DNA of 64,000 nt, taken from assembly GCA_028583605.1 (NCBI GenBank), contig CM053327.1:37456126-37520125 (forward strand). The letters run 5' to 3'. The stretch comes from Dastarcus helophoroides. Lineage: Eukaryota; Arthropoda; Insecta; Coleoptera; Bothrideridae. This document shows positions 57,301 to 64,000 of this stretch, in pieces. The position numbers were made by a program, and so were the translations under genes. Every line of letters begins with the position of its first letter. The stretch's first letter is position 1. The notes under the pieces are model-generated. The model saw only the letters and a list, made by a program, of their open reading frames with translations. It was not told where the DNA came from and did no database searches.

Positions 57301-60300
57301 AGGGGGAATTGAATAGATTTCAGTACAAGGCCATCGAAGAAGAGGAAGGTGTTGATTACTTTCGCGCGCGAAACGTACTTGAAACCGACTGGAAGTGGTC
57401 AGAATTTTCGCCCAATATCAGAAATGAAGAACTCGGGAAGATTCAAAGGCGCAAACAAATCGAAGATCAGAAACTCGAGACTCGAGAACAAACACCAAAG
57501 AGCGGGAGGCCCTTTACAGATCAGCAAGCTTCGGTCGCTCAGCAATCAGAAATTCTCCAAGTGGCGACTTCGTCAAAATCTGATGATTTTTTAGATGTCA
57601 AAGACAACATATACGATATCTTATTCAACTCGCCGTCCCAAGGGGACCCAAGCTCGATTGCTGGGGATTCCCAGGGGCCCAAATTCCTAACTTGCACGCC
57701 TTTGATTAAACCGCCAAGTAGACGAGAAGTGGAACGAAGTTTCCCAAATGTTTCCGCCGTTAAACACCAGGAGGCGTTCTACGGTAAACCAGAGGATGTT
57801 ACCGGCATGGTAGAAATCGGTTACAACGTGTTAAAAATCGGTAGCAAGTCCGCCGTTCACGCCCAAGAATTCGTTAGCTCATTCAGCGGATTAAACGCGT
57901 ACAGGGAGCAATACTTGGAGAAAATCAACTTTGAAACTAAAAACACTTTGGCAATCAAGTTATCGTTTTGTCAAAACAACGAATGCGTTATCACACCACT
58001 AGGGGAACCCCCCAGTCGAACGGAAGCTGAACATTGGTTGAAAACCGAGCGCGATCAACCACCTGAGGATGATCTCTCTGAAGATCAGGTGATTGATAGT
58101 CAAGCTTCCGAAATTAGTATTAAAGAATGTTCCGGCGATTCTTTTCTGCAGTTGAGTCCGGTTTTGGCCAAACGCCGATTGAAACCGAGGAAGAGGAAAC
58201 GTGTCTCCAACTCTTACGAAATCACCGGAAAAACACTGAATAACACCTACGGCTTTGATGGTTCGATAGAGCAACTGCAAAACGCCCGAGCGCTGTCGGA
58301 TTGTCACGAACTGACCACGCTAACTATGGAGGTTCACGTTCAAACGCGCGGGGATTTCAATCCCGATCCCAAGCTGGATTCGATTAGGGCGATCTTCTAT
58401 TCGATACTGAACGACGTTTCCAGCGCCAGCGAGGAGAAACCGAAACGAAGGAGGGGATGCTTCGTCGTTGATTCAAGTTCATCGGGGCGACATCTGTTGG
58501 ATGGCATCGGAATTAATTGCGACGTAAAGTATTGTGCAAGCGAAGAAGATATGATTGGGGAGTTTGCCGACTTCGTTAGATTTTGGGATCCCGATATTTT
58601 AATAGGTGAGTAGATGCGCTAAAGCAGTCAGAGAATCGGTGGTAATTAGCAATAATTAAAAGTGTATTCGCATGCAGTATGGATTCAAATCCTAGTAGAT
58701 CAAGAGTTTGATTCTCTTTCTGATGAAATAGATTCGTAGCTTGTCAAATAAGCGATATTTCGATGGTGAAAAATGGGCACCCTGTGTATTTATATCTCTC
58801 CTGGGGGATTATAGGTTAATTCTTTGGGCAGCAAAACGCTCATTTTGATAAAAGTGTATTTAGATATTTTTCATTCTATTAAACAAATAAAAAATCTGTT
58901 AAATCTGTATTGCTAAAAGGGACTATTCACGTTGAGACAGTCGCAAGGACCATCTCACTGATTTTGGTCGTGTGCCACAATTCGTATATATATATGGTCG
59001 TATATCGGACCATACGATCGAGGACATGTTGGTGGTCCGTTGAATATTTCATCGAACCTACGATCGCAACGCCCATAAGGATTGCACATACTCTGCAGTA
59101 CCGTCCGTGCGACCGAATACAACTGTCGTCGCGACAGTCCGATCGACGGTCCCTAAGACAGTTCCAACGTGAATGGGCCCCTTAAGCGTCAATGATATTT
59201 GGTAAATAACTTTCTGTTGAATTTAAATTTTGCAACCAAAAAATTCCAAAGCAAACGGTTGTGATGCCTTGACAACTTGATTCTATCAAACTATCTGGTT
59301 TTTTTAGGTTATGAAATTGAAATGCTATCCTGGGGTTACCTTGTGGAGCGAAGCTACGTCATCGGAATCAATTTACCCCCGCTTCTGTCCAGAGTCCCCG
59401 ATAAAGTCGCTAAATCGAAAGATGGCGACAGAACCCGCGAAGAAAAATTCGTAGGTCGAATTCTGTTGGACTTTTGGCGCTTGCTCCGCCACGAAATCGC
59501 CTTGCAAAGTTACACCTTCGAAAACATCGTTTATCACCTCCTACATAAACGCATACCGCACTACGCTTTTAGAAATCTTTCGTTCTGGTGGGAGCACCCA
59601 ACTAATCACTATCGCCATCGCACCGTCGATTACTATTTCATTCGCGTGGATGGAATCCTCGAGTTGCTAGACAACTTGGATTTCATCGGGCGAACCACCG
59701 AACTCGCCAGACTTTTCGGCATCCTCTTCTTCGAGGTTCTCTCCAGAGGTTCCCAATTCCGAGTCGAATCAATGATGCTGCGATTGGCCAAACCGTTGAA
59801 TTACATCGCGGTTTCCCCCAGTGTCAAACAGAGGGCGCACATGCGCGCGCCCGAATACATAGCGTTAGTGTTGGAGCCCGAATCGAAATTCTACGTCGAT
59901 CCGGTTTTAGTTTTGGATTTTCAAAGTTTGTACCCGTCGCTGATTATCGCGTATAATTATTGTTTTTCGACGTGTTTGGGGCGAGTACAGTGTTTGGGGC
60001 AGGGGGCACCGTTCGAATTCGGGGCTACTATGTATAAGATCGCGAAGTCGAAGGTCGAGAAATTGGCGAAAAGCGATCGGTTGAATTATTCGCCTTGCGG
60101 GGTAGCCTTCGTGAAGAACAAGCGTCAGGGACGGCATACTACCGAGGATGTTGAGGGAAATTTTAGACACTAGATTAATGGTTAAAAACTCCATGAAGGA
60201 AAATAAGGTACAGTTCTGGTTTTTTAAATCACGCTTTTGAGTTTTTTCCAGTTATTTCAACAACAAGCTGAAATTTAAAAATTTCAATCTTTTCTTCATT

Positions 60301-62153
60301 CAAATTAATGTAATTTTTTTAATACCTGATTTAGAAAACCAAAAATTTTGTTTGAAAAACTTTTAACATTAAAAAGTAGAAATTATAGGTTAGAATTACG
60401 CGGTGTTGGAGATAGAGGGCAAAAGAGGAAATTGTTTAAAAACACGTATTTTAGGGGGACCCAATCCTGAGGAAAGTATTAGACAATCGCCAGTTGGGTC
60501 TGAAGTTAATCGCCAATGTTACCTACGGTTACACATCGGCCAATTTCAGCGGTAGGATGCCCTCTGTGGAAGTGGCCGATAGTGTCATCAGTAAAGGTCG
60601 GGAAACCCTCCACAGGGCTATCACCATGGTCGATAACACTCCCGAATGGGGTGCCAGAGTCGTTTATGGGGACACCGACTCTATATTTGTCCTTTTGGCC
60701 GGCAAAAGCAAAGAGGAAGCGTTCGATATCGGTCAGAAGATCGCCGAAGCTGTCACCAGGGACAATCCCGATCCGATCAAGTTAAAATTCGAGAAGGTTT
60801 ACTACCCTTGCATACTACAGACCAAGAAGAGGTATGTGGGGTATAAGTACGAGTCTTTGGATCAAAAGGAGCCCGTTTTTGACGCCAAGGGAATCGAAAC
60901 CGTTCGGAGGGATGGTTGCCCCGCCGTTTCCAAAGTTTGTACCTTTATTCCACTTGAAGTCGAACTTTCGAGATTGTAAACCAAATCGGTAATTCGACAA
61001 GAATAAGATAAGATATTTAAATAAAACTCTTATCTTATTTTTGTGGAATTATCGATTTCGTTCAATTTTTGTTAGTTGGATTGTTGGTTCAATATTTTGT
61101 TCTTAAATTTCAACTTTAAAATCGAAATTCTTAGATTAAAAAAGTCTTTTCAAATCCCAAATCTCAGTTTACTTGGAATCTCAAATAAAATTTCAGATGC
61201 TCGAAAAATGTCTCCGTCTTCTCTTTGACACCAAAGACGTGAGTCTGATAAAGTCTTACGTTTTGCGTCAGTTCGAGAAGATCATTTCCGGTCGTATAAG
61301 TATCCAAGATCTGACTTTCGCCAAAGAGTATCGCGGAGCTTCCGGATACAAACCGATCGCTTGTGTACCCGCTCTTGAATTAGCCAGGTAATAACATCGT
61401 TGATTGTCAAAGTTTTTTAAAACGCGGTGATTCCCCCGAAGGAAGTGGACCGCTGGTCGACAAAAGGAAAGAACCGAGGAGCGGAGAACGCGTCCCTTAC
61501 GTCATCGTTAACGGTCCACCGGGTCTACCGTTGATTAAACTGGTGAGGAGCCCCATGGAATTGCTACAGGACACCTCCTTAAGACCCAACGCTATATATT
61601 ACATCACGCACGTGATCATTCCCCCGATAAACAGATGCTTCAATCTCATTGGCGCCGACCTTCTCACTTGGTAAGTAACGAATACGATACTTCGATTCTC
61701 CTAAGAGGGTCGCGCCATTGTTTCATCTTCGTTATAGGTTCAGTAACATGCCGAGGAAGCAGCAGCAGTACCTTCCGGTGGCTTCCCCCGGAAAGAAGAA
61801 CTACAATCTCGCAGTATTTCGCTTCTAATATTTGCGCCGTGTGTGGGGTGCATACCCACAAGGGTTTGTGCGATAAGTGCGAGGGGTGTCCCCAATCGAG
61901 CGTTGCGCTTATGTTCGAGAAAATCAAACTGTGGGAGTCGTCGTATGATGATTGTAAAATGGTAAGTTTGTACCCCTGTGATTACAAATGTCTAACGATA
62001 TGTCTTTAGATTTGTCAAAGTTGTACACTAACGTTGGAGGAGCCTAAGTGTGTTTCTTTGGATTGTCCGGTGCTGTATCGATTATTCCAGACTCGCCAAG
62101 AGTTGCAACAATCTGACTACGTTCGTGGCGTCATTAAGCAATTCTTCGATTAA
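42369..62153 (+). CDS. REV3L: DNA polymerase zeta catalytic subunit, gene span
   Basis: B-family translesion polymerase of the nucleus. Supported exons: 42369-42513 ([16 protein letters not shown]), 43047-43233, 43284 to about 44800, 51241-51268 (28-nt microexon), 56552-58605, 59308-60207, 60455-60934, 61197-61387, 61446-61670, 61738-61961 and 62010-62153. 50826-51007 is a likely extra exon. Motifs: N-terminal [15 protein letters not shown] and [20 protein letters not shown]; exonuclease-like domain from 58.3 kb; motif [16 protein letters not shown]; motif [19 protein letters not shown]; motif [11 protein letters not shown]-terminal CAVC...CDKC and CQSC...CVSLDC (zinc and 4Fe-4S modules). One-base insertions near 60128-60137 and 61755-61765 break the frame. 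The middle (44.8-50.8 kb) is repeat-rich and its splicing is unresolved. Confidence 0.9.
44800..48200 (+). repeat. Coding-type tandem array, 78-residue unit, in the REV3L middle region
   Basis: From 46957 the segment GATGATTTTGTAAACAA recurs at 47191, 47425, 47659 and 47893, an exact 234-bp period (78 codons). Each unit encodes [59 protein letters not shown] and [18 protein letters not shown]. Units are nearly identical and one frame stays open from 46897 to 48012. From 44.8 to 46.9 kb there are older, diverged units (for example [20 protein letters not shown]) broken by stops and frame changes. The array grows directly out of the end of the third REV3L exon, where [10 protein letters not shown] aligns with [12 protein letters not shown] minus one base. 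Confidence 0.9.
47921..49600 (+). CDS. Long open frame after the array, probable REV3L middle segment
   Basis: 559 codons, open from inside the last 78-residue unit ([20 protein letters not shown]) and then non-repetitive, basic and Ser/Lys-rich ([37 protein letters not shown]). A 63-nt GT-AG stretch at 49140-49202 (multiple of three) could be a retained or skipped intron. Later [20 protein letters not shown] and [20 protein letters not shown]. It stops at 49598-49600, just after a possible donor AATAG|GTTATT that would join 50826 in phase. Low complexity and position suggest the disordered REV3L middle; no domain is recognised, so a separate gene cannot be excluded. Confidence 0.45.
   Translation: MRKNVAKQLADSTSLQTVLTLPRKCTTKRVEESYEESEWWEKNSKPDTLSFSHLKTQIGIRENDTKSDFVHSEESEVEKCSKQLQTKRRKKPTIIKVKKSVEESTFLEKHSEAGTLLPSQEISRIRKRKSDTKGSRSKPDHLDRQSVRKRINSNHGFNPRASAEGNQTVADKTTNFYFLRNRSLPEENVGPKFVPDEKDAFVGSKNSLIKEEGSQVEVDLNSEVNLKLQDERLNIELDKGSPKVFLKRLNVKYEQGELASFKVNGNGCGDLIKIESEISDANNSVAVPQLMTSQKCKQSDTKLPARKGHENGELKSRRLRNMPSLSGHFDEVVETPHVSQARSELAKRVVKRPKIRRSIKKEKKPSRLSKFVAKFCKESTRRFNLVNSGVPPIFKVSSAWRKYDFLGRFRFIDHTFCLCACFRLSILAPNPACKSNSQPHTPVGPVSAVETPKCEKSFVITYSPRRKVAMNPTWPYSVRESNEIKQKRCRTCKILTGDRKLIIVGKRPPARIESFNINDVIRAQKNNENKLRQSYKSVMVDSTINETKVLKIKIKNRLF
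49648..50124. mobile_element. CGAAATTTCGACTTT-family MITE with TA flanks
   Basis: The left end is TA|CGAAGGCGTAGAACAGACAC. The right end is GTCCGTTCTCTACATCTTCG|TA, its approximate reverse complement. TA at 49646-49647 and 50125-50126 fits the TA duplication of Tc1/mariner-type elements. The interior has GAAATTTCGA microrepeats. This is the cleanest pair of ends in the family. Confidence 0.65.
50826..51007 (+). other. Candidate REV3L exon before the microexon
   Basis: Acceptor TTTCCATAG and donor GCTG|GTAAGT bound 182 nt reading [40 protein letters not shown] and [20 protein letters not shown]. It joins 51241 in phase. Another acceptor upstream (TTTGGTAG) is possible. Confidence 0.5.
51241..51268 (+). 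other. 28-nt microexon of REV3L
   Basis: TGTTTTAG acceptor, then GPSNLNVAG in frame with the preceding exon, then GGGAG|GTAAGT donor. Its phase (AG left over) fits exactly the next exon at 56552, which starts G-AAA-TCC (giving Arg-Lys-Ser). The intron between them is 5.3 kb. Confidence 0.6.
51400..56200. repeat. Intronic array related to the REV3L coding repeat, with higher-order structure
   Basis: About 20 units share AAAATGCACCACCAAGAGGG, GTGGAAAAATGTGGCAAACA and TTCGAATTAGGGAAAATGAC with the exonic 234-bp unit, but carry stops in all frames. Units form larger blocks: 51401-51720 recurs at about 52010-52340 (612 bp), and a segment with TTTTATTACGTAGAACG recurs at 52763, 53660 and 54560 (about 0.9 kb). 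A short AAAAGAGAAAAAATGACACC microarray sits at 53060-53150 and again at 53990-54040 and 55140-55190. The unit at 55830-56040 is unusually close to the exonic array. Confidence 0.85.
56399..56480. repeat. Three tandem 29-bp palindromic units
   Basis: CTAAACTTAGAAATTGTC and AATTTCTAAGT make a unit repeated at 56399, 56428 and 56457; each unit is a near-perfect hairpin. It lies 72 nt before the 56552 REV3L exon. Confidence 0.8.
58917..59182. mobile_element. PIF/Harbinger-like MITE in a REV3L intron
   Basis: 266 bp with inverted ends AAGGGACTATTCACGTTG and CAACGTGAATGGGCCCCT (imperfect) and a TAA flank on both sides (58914-58916, 59183-59185). A GGGCC.GTTCACG-like end with a 3-bp TAA/TTA duplication is typical of PIF/Harbinger. 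It is GC-richer than its surroundings and its open frame is not coding. Confidence 0.75.
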
Positions 62154-63329
62154 ATGTTGTTTAACAATTATATTTATTTATGTATATGTAATTAAGAACT
62201 CAGGCTGTTTTGTATATTGTATTTTTATCTAATTTTTATGAAAATTTAATATATGCATCGATTTTAAAAAAGTTACTTTTAATTATATATCAGCCTCAAA
62301 TTTCTCTAAAACGTTTACTGGCTTTTTCTGATCGAAAATATCGATTTCCTTCTTGAAATTTCGAATTAAATAAAACTCCCAATTTGTAGTTATTATTACA
62401 TTCTTTATTTTTAACTTATATGAATTTCGAGTTTTTTTTTAATGTCGACTTTTATTGTCGAAATTACGAGGTTAAGTTCCAGATTTGAATTTTTTCATTT
62501 TTTAAATTTCGAATTCGTTCGTAATGTTCACTTTTCTTCAAAGTCTAAAGTTTACACTTATTTTTCCCCTAAAATTCTTATAAATTCGAACTTTTATTGA
62601 AATTGTGTTTATGTTCGTTAACTAGTACGTCGTTTAACGTCGAAAAAATCAATTTGTTCAAATGATTTTTTCGAATTTTCGATAGTCGACCTCGACTTTT
62701 GAAATTTCAAGAACTTCTTTCGACACGTCGACTTTTTTTTTCAAAATTCGAATTCCCCCTTTCAATGTTTACTTTCCTCAAACTTGATGACTTCATTTTT
62801 TTCTAATAGTTTAAATTTCTCTAAAATGTAAACTTAAATCCTGGTTTTGAATTTTATCTTTGATTCACAATTATTTTTATAGAAACTAGCTAGCCCTAGT
62901 ATACTTGGTACCGCCTCAGAATTAATAAATATTGTGTTAATTTATTAGCTGAATTAAATTTTACTTCTAAAATATTTACTATGCTCGCACATAGACTCTG
63001 ACGTTTCGCAACAAAGTAGGGATGTCGATCTGAGATCGATTAATCGAAAAATCGATCTTTCAAGTCTCAAGGTCGATTTTTTAGATCGATCTCAAATATA
63101 AGATCGATCTAATGAACGATTCAAAAATTCTAAGGAATCGGATCGATTTATCTTAGATGCAGGTCACTGTAAATTTAATAACAAAATTTTTTATTTTTTA
63201 TATAAGTGCATTTAGGTCGTTATGTTATTATCCACTTCCATCTACTAGTAATAGCTGCGTTAATAAGTCAACAGGTGGCAGCATTAACGTATCTTTTCAT
63301 TCATTATGTCGTTGACCGACTATAATGTC
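62154..63329. other. REV3L 3' side and intergenic
   Basis: No clear polyadenylation signal directly after the stop. 62330-62880 holds loose GAAATTTCGA-type sequence, and 63025-63165 is rich in GATCGAT (TTAATCGAAAAATCGATC), possibly the edge of another element. No gene seen. Confidence 0.4.
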
Positions 63330-64000
63330 AAAATTTCGAAAAAAAAAAGTCGGAATTTGAATTTGGAGATTAAAGTCGAAAATTATAGAAAAAAGTAGAA
63401 ATTTCAATTTTTAAATCGAAATTTAAATTATTGATAATAATAATGTTACAAAGGCTGTAGAAAGGACATCTATAAAAAAAATGTTATTTTTAGAATTTTC
63501 GACTTTTTTCTCAAACTTCCGCTTTTATTTCAAGTTTTGACTTTTTTCTCAAATTTCGACTTTTTTCTCAAATTTTCGACTTTTTCTGGAAATTTCGACT
63601 TTATCTCGGACTTTCAACTTTTTTCTTCATTTTAGACTCTTATTTGTTGGAAACATTATCATTTTAATTTTATTTAACTGTCATCGAAATGTTACAAAGA
63701 CCTAGAAATGAAATCGATTAAAAAAAGTGTTATCTTTAGACATTACGACTTTTTTTCTCAAATTTCAATTTTACGCTCGAAATTTTCACTTTTTTCTCGA
63801 AATTTCGACCTTTTTTTTCTCAAAATTTCTACTTTTTTCTCAAAATTTCTACTTTTTTCTCAAAATTTCGATTTTTTTCTCAAATCTCGATTTTTTCCCG
63901 AAATTTTGATCATTTTCTCGAAACTTCGTTTTTTTTCTCAAACTTCGACTTTTTTCTCGAAATTTTGACGTTAATATTGACATTTCGATATTTTTCTCAA
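63330..64000. repeat. CGAAATTTCGACTTT-family block at window edge
   Basis: Dense TTTTTTCTCAAATTTCGAC repeats with terminal-like motifs AAAGGCTGTAGAAAGGACAT (about 63450) and AAAGACCTAGAAATGAAATC (about 63697). It continues past the window. The F/S-rich open frames here are by-products. Confidence 0.65.

Noticed and set aside
58720..58745. CTGATGA motif tested as a further hammerhead
   Set aside because: No stem II or GAAA core follows. Other CTGANGA matches in the window (for example 8710, 36655, 36819) fail likewise.
58910..59185. 91-codon plus-strand frame
   Set aside because: It lies wholly within a PIF/Harbinger-like MITE and matches no protein family.
61438..61450. Possible third frameshift in REV3L at the exon following 61387
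   Set aside because: Using the acceptor GGAAG|T at 61445 keeps the frame intact; an acceptor four bases earlier would give a more family-like RKW start but needs a frameshift.

Overview
The window looks like draft assembly from an AT-rich insect nuclear genome, possibly a beetle, though the order is an inference. The reasons are spliced genes with very short introns (51-63 nt) beside kilobase introns full of mobile DNA, a eukaryotic tRNA-Ser, animal housekeeping genes, and several classes of DNA transposon with clean target-site duplications (TSDs).

Genes in order. 40-206 (+): last exon of mitochondrial Xaa-Pro aminopeptidase 3. 2051-2626 (-): a small single-domain PARP. 10119-15757 (-): Prat, the first enzyme of de novo purine synthesis. 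16888-23870 (+): Paics, a later enzyme of the same pathway; the two are head to head about 1.1 kb apart. 29739-29820 (-): tRNA-Ser(TGA). 31160-31690 (-): adrenodoxin-type ferredoxin Fdx1. 33473-36171 (-): Ahsa1 (Aha1), an Hsp90 co-chaperone, with an intronless calmodulin-like gene (34340-34801, +) inside its first intron. 37407-39852 (-): fizzy/Cdc20. 42369-62153 (+): REV3L, the catalytic subunit of DNA polymerase zeta, about 20 kb long and inflated by an 11-kb family of repeats derived from its own coding sequence.

Mobile and repeated DNA fills the rest. There are three hAT-type elements with 8-bp TSDs (one nested in another), a 3.9-kb element with P-like termini, a PIF/Harbinger-like MITE, a family rich in CGAAATTTCGACTTT, a 3' fragment of a non-LTR retrotransposon, and a young LTR retrotransposon (identical 276-bp LTRs) that lacks reverse transcriptase and carries about 15 copies of an 83-bp repeat.

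The most unusual content is at two scales. (1) Three sequences fold as hammerhead self-cleaving ribozymes. Two are in tandem at 24.3 and 24.7 kb, with predicted cleavage sites 376 nt apart, which is the layout of an animal retrozyme. A different one lies on the minus strand at 41.5 kb, in the loop of a perfect 122-bp inverted repeat. (2) Ultra-short insertions with 8-bp TSDs: a 32-bp palindrome at 30.5 kb made only of the two ends of the 3.9-kb element, and an identical 30-bp insert at 4.87 and 41.23 kb. Two single-base frameshifts in REV3L catalytic exons and one in Ahsa1 need checking against reads.
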